Shown: positions 48,730 through 60,240, counted from the first letter of the stretch. The stretch: DNA of 64,000 nucleotides from Marsupella aquatica (GCA_973895155.1 OZ316894.1:7564001-7628000); one strand, 5' to 3'. Notes: generated from the letters alone by a model not told the origin. Program-made: numbers and translations.

Positions 48730-50640
48730 TTACTTTTCCAATCTTTTGTTGGGATATATATAGACCGAACGAGACAACATTAACATGTGTGAACATTCAT
48801 CCATAGACTCCAGCACTGAAAGTACATGGTTCACCCCGTCTGGGCTACGTCCACGGCCATGAGAAAAATCCAATAATGCAAAGTGAATACACCCGCCATA
48901 GCCAACGCTCTAGAGCTCCTCCTCATTCTCTCACTCTCTATCCTCAAGAGTGAACCTTCAAGTTTGTGTTCCCCTTGGGTTTACCCCCTCCCATGGTCTA
49001 TGGCAATCTGGAACTCAAACTAGTGCTATCCTAGTCTACTGAAGTCTAGCTAGTACTATGGAAGTATATAGATTACACTAGAGGCATAACCTAACAAAAT
49101 TATCCCCTTTGACTCTAGTCCTCAGCTAACTACCTGGTGGTGTTACTTCTAACTATTCGTATGAATCTCTTTGGGAAGTTCTAGAAGGTAAAACCAATGA
49201 GTTTTCCCTCTACACCTGAGAGCTAACTAGAAGTAAGCCATAGCTGACAAAGTGTCAGATAGAGCAGACATACATAGAAGTAAACTACCTACCTAGTACT
49301 AGCTCTTGTTACCCATATGTATCGATCTCCTCAGGAAATTCTAGACAGAAAACCTATGTTTCCCCCTCCTCTATGAGGCTTAACTAGAATTAGACCGTAG
49401 CCGGTACATACCGGATGGAGAATACATGTACAAGAAAACTAACACTTAGAAGCATCATTGTGCAAAATTTGAAGCCTTGCACAATGCTCCGTGAAACTAG
49501 CCAAAGAAATAACTTTGGTTAACATATCAGCAGGATTGAGTTTTCCATCAATCTTTATTAACTCAATCTTTTTCTCAGCAACAGCCTGCCTGAGAAAATG
49601 ATATCTAATATCAATGTGCTTTACCCTATCATGTGTCACTTGGTTTGCCGCAATATGTATAGCATGCACTATTGGTATCACAATGAAGATTCACCTGCTC
49701 TTGTAGAATCCCAAATCATGAGCCAACTTCTCCAACCAAATAGCCTCCTTGTTGCCTCTACTGCTGCTACATACTCAACTTCAGTAGATCTCCAACTTAC
49801 ACAGCCTCCTGCCAATGTGAAAAATACCCTGTTGTAGACTTTCACTGATCCAAATCACCACCATAGTTTGAATTCACATACAAGAGACATTGCATTGTTT
49901 GAATGTGCATCAAACAACAAACCAACCTCAGATGTGCCATGTAAGTACCTTAGAATGCATCTGTGGGACAAGATGCAACAGAAAACTTGAAATGTGCTAC
50001 AGAGGAGTAGTTACAGCCTTAGCACTTGCCATGTTGAACTTGGCAAGTACCTTCTTTGTATACTTACTCTGCGTTAGCCATAGTTTCCCCTTCTTCTTGT
50101 CTCGGGGGTTTCACTTCCACAAAAATGGCATATCACGTGCAACGAAGGATAGGGTCATTTTATTGGTTCTAAGGGAAGACTTAAGAATTTTTGTAGAAGA
50201 ACAATAGGGTTTTTTAAATTCAATTTTGAGACTTATAAGAATATTAGGGTCTTTCTAATCCAATTTTTGGAATATTCCAAGAATATTCCAACTTTATAGG
50301 GGTTAAAAAATTTAAAAAAAATCCTTACATTTTAGGGGGTCCGAGGCCTAAAAACGTCGCAGGTGATGGGGAGGTCCCCATATAGTGAGACCCCCGAGCT
50401 TCTTGTCCCTGTGAATCTCTATCCCAAGTATGCGTTTAGCTGATCCTAAATCCTTCATACTAAACTCTGAGCTCAATTGAGCCTTGAGTTTAATAATCTC
50501 TACCATATCCTTGGCAACAATGAGCATATCGTCCACATAAAGGACCAGAACAATAAAAGCAAACATTGTATTGCTCACCTTCTTCATGTAGACATAACAG
50601 TCATATTCACTCTGAACAAAACCTAGTGACATTTGATTTA
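48730..50640 (-). mobile_element. Degraded Ty1/copia retrotransposon, 3' half
   Basis: On the minus strand, 50632-50407 encodes copia reverse transcriptase (SLGFVQSEYDCYVY, LVLYVDDMLIV, MKDLGSAKRILGIEIHRD). After an inserted MITE, 50100-49440 continues with LWLTQSKYTKKVLAKFNM, a WRSTEVEYVAAVEA RNase H block and KHIDIRYHFLRQAV...NPADMLTK. Frame breaks occur in the RNase H part. Below 49440 a purine-rich tract (GAGGAGGGGGAAAC on the minus strand, about 49362-49375) and a GTGGACGTAGCCCAGACGGG block near 48850 suggest the polypurine tract and part of the 3' LTR. The LTR borders are not resolved, and the 5' half is missing beyond about 50640. Confidence 0.8.
50101..50398 (+). mobile_element. MITE with perfect 8-bp target duplication, copy 2 (hAT-like), inside copia
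   Basis: The ends are CTCGGGGGTTTCACTTCC and, reversed, CTCGGGGGTCTCACTATATG. Both flanks read CTTCTTGT (50093-50100 and 50399-50406), a perfect 8-bp target duplication. Removing the 298-bp element plus one repeat restores the copia reading from IHRDK into KLWLTQSKY. The other copy is at 24083-24377. Confidence 0.9.
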
Positions 50641-50971
50641 GTGAGAAAATCTAATCTAAACAATGCAAAATGTAGAATCTGTCCTACTTGTCCAACACAA
50701 CATGACTAAACACTTCCCTTCCTAATCATACTTCTCCTTTGAACGCAAAGCTTAAGCTATGCCCTTCTCCATTTGGTGAATAGTTGTGTGAAGGTCATGA
50801 GGCTCTTAATCTCTAATTCAAAACTTGCCTAAGTCAGACTTTAGTGAAATCTCCAAAATTTTCAATTATTTGAAAGTACATTGACAAACCGGACAACAAA
50901 TCTTTTAAAGACAGCATTCAACTACTATAAAACTCAGGGTTCATTGTTGATAAAAGCATACTTCTCAATGG

Positions 50972-51111
50972 ATCTTGAGAAAGTAGTCATCTCAACTCAA
51001 ATTGAGTGCCCATGGCACTTTAGTGGTTGAATATAGTGTCTATCTTGAGAAAGTAGTCATCTCAACTCAAATTGAGTGTCCATGGCACTGTAGTGGCTGA
51101 ATATAGTGTCA
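50972..51111 (+). repeat. 70-bp tandem duplication
   Basis: Copies begin at 50972 and 51042. They share ATCTTGAGAAAGTAGTCATC, TCAACTCAAATTGAGTG, CCATGGCACT and GAATATAGTGTC, with only a few differences. Confidence 0.85.
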
Positions 51112-51193
51112 TCCAATGCCCAAATCAACTAATGTAAAAACAAATGGTTACTTGGGTTTATTAATGTTCTAAAATTAGTAAAATATCTTATCT

Positions 51194-51274
51194 ATGAGGG
51201 CTTTTAGCTTGAGTTTTGAGAGGCTAGCATTATGACCATGTTAGCCTCTCAAAACTCAAGCTAAAAGCCCTCAT
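51194..51274. repeat. Perfect 33-bp inverted repeat with 15-nt loop
   Basis: 51194-51226 is the exact reverse complement of 51242-51274; the loop is 51227-51241. The left arm begins ATGAGGGCTTTTAGC and ends TGAGAGGCTA. The absence of any mismatch implies a recent origin or selection for pairing. Confidence 0.9.
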
Positions 51275-52559
51275 TTTCCTGGTCATTAAGAATAAGATTG
51301 CAGAATCACATCACATTTGGATGAGCTCGTTATGTAATTTCTTGTATACTGTCACTAAAAATTGCAAAACTATCTCCTCAGAATAATGTGTGTTACCAGA
51401 ACATTTTGCACCATAATAGCCTCTAACAACTTGAGCTAAAGCTAATATACCATATGTTATTTTTACTCAAACAGAGACTTAAAAACTGTAGCCAGGGGGT
51501 CCACTAACTAATTGTTTGTCTTGAGTGGCTACCAACATAGCATGCTAAAGTTTACATTTCAAAATTCAGCTAACACTTCCTCTATTTAAGTGGTTCATAA
51601 ACAATCAATTCAATCTACCGTGAACACACATCAACAAAGCAAGGAAAACAAAAACAAAAATAAACTACTGTCCAAAACAACAGAGTTCAAATGCCACATC
51701 CTTTGATGTAATCTTCATAGAATGGTCAGCTCTCTCTGCTCTCGGGAATATCCTCATTTTGCAAAGCACACTCAAATATCTCCACTTTTTACTTGCTAGA
51801 AACCTACCCTCAAATTCCCCTACTACTATGGTTTGCTCAAAACCTGCTTGCACCCAACTTTCCTTACGAACTGCTGCATTTACACATTGTGACAACAAAG
51901 TCAGGAAAGCAAACGTGCTTGGCCTTTCTACTCTAAATGACTTCTAAACTTCTAAACTACTTCTAACCTCTTTCTACTAATTGACAATCTTTAACTTACT
52001 ACTACTCATAGTTTAGACATGTCACATATTTGCACACAAGGGATATAACACATTTCCATTAACATTTAATTTGGATTTCAACAGGATACATATATTGTTG
52101 TTTGCACTAATTATGCCTGGCCTGCTGTGCTCTTTTTTCTCCTTAAAAACACCAATTGAATTTCATTCAAAATGCCAGCATACAGCAGGGGTGGCCCACA
52201 AGAGGGGGTACCCAAGAGGACATGACGGGCTTACACCAGGAGAAGAGGCAAGCCCAACTACTATACGTGTCAACTAGACCAGCAATTTAACTACTGCAGC
52301 ACGGAGAGGTATACTCCCTGAGACTGGCAGGGTACCTAACAGTGGATCCATCACATAAGTGCAATTCTATCGGCGGCAGTGCAATTTGCCTGGCTGGCTG
52401 TGCAGATGTGCAGGCATAACAAGGACGATCATAGAATTCAGATTGAGAGACAATGGGTCATAAACTGCACCAAAAAGACGGCACCATAGTGGGCCTTCTC
52501 AAACTCATATGGGAGAGACATGGCATCCTGGGAACACTTCAGTATATACTTAACTCAGC
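51275..52559. other. Intergenic stretch between copia remnant and UGT copy B
   Basis: No gene was recognised. Frames at 51665-51898 (minus) and 52071-52277 (plus) have no family features. Confidence 0.4.
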
Positions 52560-55500
52560 AATCACACGGTCTAAAGCAAAAGTTTCTCTATTAACTGATG
52601 CAGGGCCTTGGATGAAGAACCACCTTCCGCTACAGCTGCAGTTAGGAGACCCTTCCACTTCTTAGCGTTCTTCCCGAATTCATTCCCCTCTTCTTTAACC
52701 ATTATGAGCCTCACTGCCCTGGACACATCTTCCCTTGAAGGCCTAACGAGCACTTCGTCTCCTGGCGTGTAGTCCTTTACACAGACACCACTCTTTGCGA
52801 TGTTTTCCACGAATCTGCAGCATCCACAAACATGGCATTATCAGCTTTGATCATCCACTCTCTTGTTGGACATTCGATGCTTAAGGTTGCGGTTCCAAGG
52901 AAGAGTAGCCCTGCTCGCGAATCCTTTCAGAGAAATAAATTGAATGCCTTTCGAAGATTTCTTCAGCTAAGAATCTCATACTACACTGCGTATGGACGAC
53001 AACACTGGTGCTCGGTTCCAGCGATAAGAGTTATCAACATTAGTCATCATTTAGGATGAAACTTGAAAAAGGCAAAGAATGTCGATGAGCTTAGATTTTG
53101 ATATGGATAGAAGTTCAAGAAAGAATAGAGAAGTTCAAGAAAGAATAGAGAAGTTGAACAAGAATACAGTGCCTTTAAAAGGTTTATGCTCGGAACTTCA
53201 AGCAAAGGGCTGAAAAGAATGATCCGGGAAGCAATTTTCACAAGGAACCCAAAAGCATAATTTGTTGCGATAATCTGGCAGGCGGGTAAATTTAGAACTC
53301 GATACAGGAAACTGGAAGTGAATGAAGGGCACAAAGGGATTGATCTGTGGGCCTGGAACAACAGCAAAGACCAAAAGGACACACATCCTGGTAGAAATCG
53401 ATGCTCCACTGGTCAACAAGTTCAACTTGTCAGGGTCTACCCTTTTTGACACACCAGAATCACAGAACAGTCAGGTCTGGTCGATGGCGGAAACTAAGAA
53501 GATTCTTTCTTGTTGATTGCAACTTGCACATAGGAGAGGAAGACTCGAACAATTCGATGAAGGAAAGACTTTGTTTCACAGCTAAGCAAGCAGTTTAAGA
53601 CATGGTATTGTATAGGGAATGTGAAAATTTGTCACCGGGCATTGATGCGGTGGTCAACAGCAATCGGCCAAGTAACGAGCGGCACTCCGCTACATAAACT
53701 TTCCAGAACAGAATTCCAACCACAATGGGACAGGAAACCGCCGGTGGAAGGATGCAGCAGAATCTGCGCTTGTGGTGCCCATCCTTCGTCGATGTAGCCT
53801 CGCCCTTTTGTTCGCTCTTTGAAGCCAGGAGGCAGAGTTGCCCCCGCCAATGTATTCATGAACCTGACAGCCCACACGAAAGGCACTCCGCTGGCCTCGA
53901 GTCCATGAGCCAACTCTGTCAGTGAGTCTGGGGCAATGTTGGCTAAGGACCCGAAGCTGATGTAAAGAACAGAGGAGGTAGGATGAGAGTCTAGGAATTC
54001 CAATACTGGGGAAGAGCCTGCTTCTTCCACCTCGCTGCTGCGAGAGCCTGTGAAGCCAGGAAAGTTTAAAAGCGGACCGATTGCAAAGACTTTCGGAGCC
54101 TGCGCAGTCCAGACTATAATCAGAGGTTTCACCATTTCAATAATTATACTACTCTTATCACTCAAAATTTGTATAAGTCTGCCTCTCAATAGTTCTGCCG
54201 AGACCATTCTAGTTACTGTCTAATCCTAGGTTTCACTACTCATATCCATGAAAATGTGGAAGTCTAGCTATTCTCTTATTGTTCTAACCAGGACTTTCTG
54301 GTAAGATAGACTATAGTTCTATCGACGAAAACCGTCCCGTGGTGTACAACATTGTCAGTTTAACCCTTGCATGCGCTTAGTCCAGACCGTAACACGAAAT
54401 TGGGTGCATATCGATGCCCAAAATGAAAAAGAATGCGTTACCTAGAAGCAACCGAAGCAGAGTCTGTGCTTTCTATGCTGTTCGTTATTGCCTAGATCAT
54501 GCTCTCTGTTATGAAGTACTCAATGCCCTGCTTAATGTCAAAACATGGAAGCGGTACCTGGCGATTAGCAGCATTGGCTCTGAGCTCAGTTCCCACCCGA
54601 ATAGCATCGAGGGATCCGGCCGCGGCATCCAACTCCTCCGAAATGTTATAAACAAGTCCTGCTGCTCTAGTCATTGTTTCAGAATGGAAGTTCCAATAGT
54701 CTGGGAAATCTACATTCTCGTGAGAAATGTCTCGGACCCGTGCAAACTTGGCGCCAGGGAGATCCAATATCTCATTTCGTCTAGGGGATTCAATGGGGTG
54801 GAGCTCCTCCTTACACACCGTCTGAGCTGCAAGTGCGGTGACAGCTGCATTTGCTGGGGATGTAACACACACAGAATACCATGGAACACCCAATTTACTG
54901 GCGAGCTCCTGCATTGCAAAACGTTTTCAAACATGTCAATGGGAGCCCTCTGCCGAGCATATCATCTCTTGAAATTATTCAAATTCTCTCCGAATACACA
55001 AACTTCCGGCAAGAAATGGCATGAAGGATGTTGCCATACTCAGTGTTTTCCTACTTCATACGACCAGATCCCTCCGAAGTTTCATCGCCTGGACATTTTG
55101 TTTTTCGGTTTTTGGTTCGCCTAGTTTTCCTTAACTCAAACGCCGGCCACCTTCGTTTCTTGGCAGAGTACTAATTTTGTGGCAACGGAAGCATGTACTG
55201 TACCTCCGCAAAGCACGCTAAAAAATCCGAGACCACACAAGTCGGGACTCCCGGAAGACCCTTCGCCTTCAAGTCGATCAATTTGTTGCCAAAAGGCTCA
55301 AACTCCTTCCGAAACTTCTCGTATACGGTTCCCACCCGGATTGGAAAATGGGGATCTTGGTCATACGGGATAGGATCTGTAAACAATGGTTCCAGATGCA
55401 AGTCGATGCCATGGAATCCACCGTTGGCTTGCCACTCAGCCAGCTCTGAGCACCTACGTTCCGAGGTGGCACAGGTAATGGTGACGCCCTCATAACTGGC

Positions 55501-55812
55501 GCACAGTCTCAGGAGCTTCTCCAGTTGATAGTAGTGTCCGGCAGCGTCAGCTGGCACAAAGAGAATATGAGGTCGCGACTTGGCTTGTTCATCATGTGAA
55601 TCTTCCATTTCCCCAAAATCACTCCCTCAATCGCAGCACAAGTTTCCAGTCGCTCCCCAAAACTAGACTGAACAATCTCGAGGATTAAGTAGTCTTGCTT
55701 TCAGTCAATTCTATTCATCTCGGATTGAAGCTTCCCAAATCGGACTCTCCGAGTCTTCCGCTGGCTCCTCGACGCTGACCGACTGTGCCAGCAAGTTGGC
55801 TCTGGCTACAAA
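52560..55812. repeat. Segmental duplication containing UGT copy B
   Basis: It matches 43405-46505 closely. Differences include a tandem repeat of GTTCAAGAAAGAATAGAGAA in intron 3 (about 53110-53150) that is single in copy A, and 172 bp in intron 1 (55024-55195) that copy A lacks. Confidence 0.85.
52571..55608 (-). CDS. Family-1 UDP-glycosyltransferase, copy B
   Basis: Four exons on the minus strand, 55608-55204, 54908-54558, 54099-53636 and 52814-52571, give 487 residues. The first three exons have exactly the same lengths as copy A. The start ATG opens MEDSHDEQAKS. Catalytic His (VPADAAGH), Asp (VVSDF), VLYISFGS and the full 44-residue PSPG motif (WAPQAQ...HCGWNS...) are intact, again ending in His instead of Gln. 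The C-terminus (VKDYTPGDEVLVRPSREDV... GGSS) is the normal UGT end. Differences from copy A are mostly conservative (for example DAAGHYY against DASGHFY). No frame lesion was found in any exon, so both copies appear functional. Predicted cytosolic; sugar donor perhaps UDP-galactose; acceptor unknown. Confidence 0.9.
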
Positions 55813-56139
55813 TAATGTGGATTTGCTATGGTAGTCTAGACCCACAGTGTTTACGAAGCAGTACGATCATGAAACCATTGTCTCGAGCAAATGGAAGAAT
55901 TTTCGGCTGACCGATCCACACCAAAAACTCTCAAATGCTGCGCTATACTGTCGTTCGTGATTAGTTCAGTACATTGCTCGTTTTCAAACAACGTGCTGTC
56001 CCCTACCCTGTGCCATGCATGGTTTCTGTTTCTGTCGAAAGCTTAGCATTCGAGGAAAAGAACAACAAATACACCATTCATGTTAGAGTGGTAGCGTTTC
56101 GTTTAGTTGTGTACTTACTTTCTTCTCGATGCTTTCAAA

Positions 56140-56760
56140 TATGTATATCATGTTGGAACATTCAACACCATGGACGGGGCTAGGAAGTGAACCTGGGACC
56201 TCGTGTGTACATTGTATTGCTCTATCATTGAGCTAGAGGCCTTTCATGTCTGTTTCCATCATCATCATTTGAGTGTGGTTCATTTCCCAACACCTTCCCT
56301 AAGCTTGGAGTGTGGTTCATTTCCAACACCTTCCCTTAAGCTTGGAGTGTGGTTCATTTCCAACACCTTCCCTTAAACTTGGAGTGTGGTTCATTTCCAA
56401 TTGGGTCCCTTGAGCCACACTAGTTTCAAGGGAAACTCGTGATCTTTATTTTTATTTTTATATTTTTTAAGGAGAAATCTGTGAAACCCCGCAGAAAGGG
56501 AAGAGTCCACCACAATAGTTGGGAAGTGTCAACCACAACAGTTGAACTCAAGACCTATCGGTCTCTACTCAAGTGAGCTACCACAAAGAGATCTTTGGCT
56601 TTGATACCATGTTAGAACATTCAACAGCATGGACCAGCTAAGGAGTGAACCTAGGAAATATCACCACACTCTCCCTTGAGCCACACTCGCTTCAAAGGAA
56701 ACTCCTGATCTTTGATACCATGTTAGAACATTCAACAGGATGGACCGGCTAGGAAGTGAA
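56140..56760 (-). mobile_element. tRNA-derived SINE-like repeats, several degenerate units
   Basis: On the minus strand, 56243-56175 looks tRNA-like over about 70 nt. It has a D-arm/box A word TAGCTCAATGATAGAGCA (56235-56218) and a box B-like GGTTCACTTCC (56193-56183), about 42 nt apart. Related units follow near 56660 and 56750 (CTAGGTTCACT) and a divergent box A/B pair lies near 56525-56595. Three copies of TGTTGAATGTTC.AACAT (near 56155, 56610 and 56722) mark repeat borders. The anticodon stem is not preserved, so this is not a tRNA gene. Confidence 0.5.
56270..56400 (+). repeat. 43-bp tandem array, about three copies
   Basis: GAGTGTGGTTCATTTCC recurs near 56271, 56311, 56344 and 56380, mostly followed by CAACACCTTCCCTTAAGCTT. 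It is embedded in the SINE-like block. Confidence 0.8.
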
Positions 56761-57222
56761 CCTAGTAAATATCACATTGCCAAAAGGCATTGGGTTCACA
56801 GCCCGAGTTAGTAGCTTTGGCTATGTACTCAAGAGTAAAAGTGCCCGGGTTAGAGGTGCCCAACCATTTTTGGCCCATCGTCCGGACCAGGTCTTTAGTT
56901 AGTGTACCGTATAAAGTTGGCAAGTGGCCTATGTTTGTGTTTGGTCTTATGTCTTTGGTATTCAATCACCCAGTTTGTGCTTCTTGTTTTGTGACAGTGT
57001 GACATATATAATTAGATGGTTTTTTGTTCTTTGAGAGTGTGACATACAATTAGATGGCTTTCCCGTGCAGTACAAGTTGGGACTGCAATCACTCTCTCCT
57101 CCTCAGCCAAAATACCTTAGTGCTTAATGACAGGACAGTAACTTTGCACAATTCATTTTAAAGGACTTTCTTTGCATAGAGCAAGTAGTCTATTACTTTG
57201 CCTTAGTTAGACTGACAGATAT

Positions 57223-58461
57223 GCTTGATCCATGAGACCCCTGGCAGAACATTTTTACATGATGGGCCCCGGAAAATTTTGTTACCTACTAGAACACCTA
57301 TGAAAGTATTGTTACCTACTAGGACCCCTCTTAATGAGATGTACAAAATATTCTCCTAAATGGAAGAGCTACACTGTTTTTGGCCTTAGCTTACCACATC
57401 ATTATGGTTTTGTTCTTTGGTTACCAAGTCGCTCCCTTTGCCATCAGGGTCGGCCATTTGCAATTACAGTTTAGTAACGTAATCTTTTGTTGTCGTTTGG
57501 TGAAGACACTATGGTGTACGTCTCCAGATCAATTAGGGTTTGGTAGTGGTGCTTCTGTCTTGTCAATATTAAGGGCGGTCTTTGTTTTGTTGTGGATTTT
57601 GATATTTTCATGATACGAGTGACAACAATGGCAATGGTGATTTCTTGTGGGCCTAGGCTTTTGATTATTGCTTAGTGACCAGTGACAACATTTGTGACTT
57701 TGAGAAGCTCTTACAATCTGTTTCATGAATGAGATTAATCAGTTGTGACCGGGGTTGTGAAGTGCTACACAACATTGGGAAAACACTGTGTTTGGCTGTA
57801 AGTTGGGCTTTTTAAAATTGTTAACTTTGTCTGCGTGTGGGGTACTTTATTTGCCTCTTGCTATTCATCATCTCTGGTCATTCGAACATTCTCTCTTGCT
57901 GTCCATAAACTTGGCCCATTCGGATTTATCGACAAAAGCAGGTTTCCTGGGCTCTCCATGCCTTTTGGACTTTCCCTTCTTCCCAATCATTTGAATGCAC
58001 TTTGAGTGAACAAAAAGTTGCAATTATAGGATGGCTTTGCATCCTGAGGTTTTTGCCTTGTAAATAGCAAGAAATTTAAATATCGAGAGAGGTATGTTAC
58101 ATTGTGAGTCTGGTATCAATGATCGATGCTTTGATGAGTAGTCATGAACATGTGATCCAGATTATATTAATTAAAAGTACTGATATTCTACCTGTTTTCA
58201 CATCACCAACACTGATTGCACCTAGCTGAGTTGTATCAGTCCCTGGTGGTGTTGAATACAAACTTCCTTCTGCAAAGCATGGACGGATAATCACACCAAG
58301 AAAAACAAAAACATCATGAAAAGACAGTGAGTAGCTTGCGTGAAAGTAAAATTGTTGTAGGAACTGTGACAAGAACTTTTGACACAAAAGTGTCAAAAGG
58401 GTCCTACTGTAGATGGTAGGGTCCCATCACATAAAAAAGTTATGCTAGGGTGCCATCAAGC
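57223..58461. mobile_element. Long-TIR element about 1.2 kb, copy 2
   Basis: The left end (GCTTGATCC..GAGACCCCTGG, then TTTTTACATGATGGGCCCC) pairs with the reversed right end (GCTTGATGGCACCCTAG, then TTTTTTATGTGATGGGACCC). Right-end features, GATGGGACCC and a GACAC.TTTGTGTC palindrome, match the element at 27577-28599. The interior has no recognised protein. Target duplication was not seen, so borders are approximate. Confidence 0.45.
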
Positions 58462-59869
58462 GTAATTACACCTCTTTGCCTTAATTATTTATTCCTTTGT
58501 ATTAATTTGGTATTTCTGCATCTCATCTAGTACACATTTGAGTGAGCATATCATCAAATTGTTCACACCATCATCAAAAAAATTGTTTAAATCATCAGGC
58601 ATTTTGTTGCATTCTTGGGCAATGTCTCCCCACACTATGGTAGTTACTGTAGCCACCGCATTCAATTGCATGGTACAAGTGCTAATACCAGCGCATTTTG
58701 TAGTGGTCATCCAATCATCTTGGTTGCTTTCATTTTGTGTTTTTGAAAAGTACAATACAAAAAAGCTCTTGAATGATGGGCAAAGGGTTTGTTTAATCTC
58801 TCCTGCTTGAGATGTTCCCCAAGATGTTCTTGTGATCCTTGCTTGGCCCGTTGCCCTCAGTGAATTCTTTGTGGGAGGGTCATTTTTAAGTTTCTTCTAA
58901 ACTCATATAATGCTCCTTCTACTATAGACAGAAAACATAAAATCAGTATGGCCTAATTGGGAGTATTCACTGTGAAATGAGAAAAATGTGGTCCATCTGA
59001 ATTGCAAAAATCCAATGGGAGCACTTCTGACAAACTTAGACTGAGATCTATCCTGGGTTCATTTTCCATATTTATGTATTAGATTGTCAATCGTTTTTGA
59101 ATTTATCACTGTCATGGACTTTAATTTATTTAATTATATTATCCTTTTGCCAAGATTGGTTTCTCATTGCATGTGGGTAAGCTGACCATGCATGGTTAAT
59201 CCGAGATGATCCAATGCCTGGGGTGAATGACAGCCACAAGTATGCATCCAAAACCTGTTGGCGGCACAGCCTTGATCTGTTCACTCTCCCCTGCCCTTGA
59301 TGCAGATCTACCCTTACCAAATATTCCCACCCTTAGTACCAGTATTGTGTCACTATCAAGAAATGTCAATATCATGAACTTCTGGTGGTGTGAGGAAAAA
59401 CAGGTGGACGATCACCATGTCTGGTCTTAAATAGACTATCTAAGCTGAATGACTTAGTTCGTTCCTTTTGCATACTTGAAGTGGTCAGTCAATGAGACCT
59501 CTCCTTACATGGTATCTAGTGTAGCGCCATTATAGAAGTTATATAGGCTCGCCAACCCTGTGACGTATCAAATCTTCACACCAGCTCATTAGGCCTTCTT
59601 CATTAGTCACTAATCACTTCAACTTTGTAATTCATAAAGGACAGGATTCTGAAGTCCAATTTCCTTTCAAAAGTATTTTTTGGGGATCAATCTTTATCTC
59701 TTGCTTATTTTATATAACGATTTTTGGACCTTGCATTATTTTTTTCTATCCTCTGACTTTGATCTTTTGCGCTGTTATAGTCAATTGTACTTCTTTGGCC
59801 CTTTTTCAAATCTAAAACCCCTTGGAGGCTCAATGCCTCTAACAGAAACCCCACTGTGGGGTGAGGTTA
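58462..59869. other. AT-rich intergenic stretch
   Basis: No gene or clear repeat was recognised; ORFs up to 90 codons show no family features. Confidence 0.4.
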
Positions 59870-60240
59870 CTTAGACAAAACGCTTGACACTTAGACAAAA
59901 GAACATTAATACTCGTTTACTTTTCACTGGCATTAAACGAACGGGGACACTCCAATTCCATAAAATAATGACTTTCTTGAGACTCACCTCCCTGAGTGGA
60001 CTGATTGGAATTTCAAAGTTAGACAAAAGAAGATTAATAGATTTACTTTTCACTGGCAACAAACAAACAGGGGCACTCCCATTCCATAAAATGATGACTT
60101 TCTTGAGACTCACCTCCCTGAGTGGACTGATTGGAATTTAATGCACAGCCTCTCCACACTACATAAAATGATGACTTTCTTGAGACTCACCTCCCTGAGA
60201 TGGACTGATTGGAATTTAATGCACAGCCTCTCCACTGTAC
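59870..60240 (+). repeat. Compound tandem repeats (about 129 bp and about 73 bp units)
   Basis: ATGACTTTCTTGAGACTCAC occurs at about 59968, 60094 and 60167, each followed by CTCCCTGAG.TGGACTGATTGG. The first two belong to a roughly 129-bp unit beginning TTAGACAAAAGAA.ATTAATA. A fourth partial copy is near 61045-61110. Confidence 0.8.

Noticed and set aside
49439-50632. Intact copia polyprotein
   Set aside because: Stops and frame breaks in the RNase H part, a MITE insertion, and a missing 5' half.
56175-56243. Functional tRNA gene on the minus strand
   Set aside because: The D-arm is good, but the anticodon stem and acceptor stem do not pair and the T-arm is imperfect.
56596-56612. Primer-binding site of an LTR retrotransposon on the minus strand (TGGTATCAAAGCC)
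   Set aside because: No pair of LTRs with TG...CA ends and no coding remnants nearby. The block has tRNA-like boxes, so a SINE-like origin is preferred, although a TRIM is not excluded.
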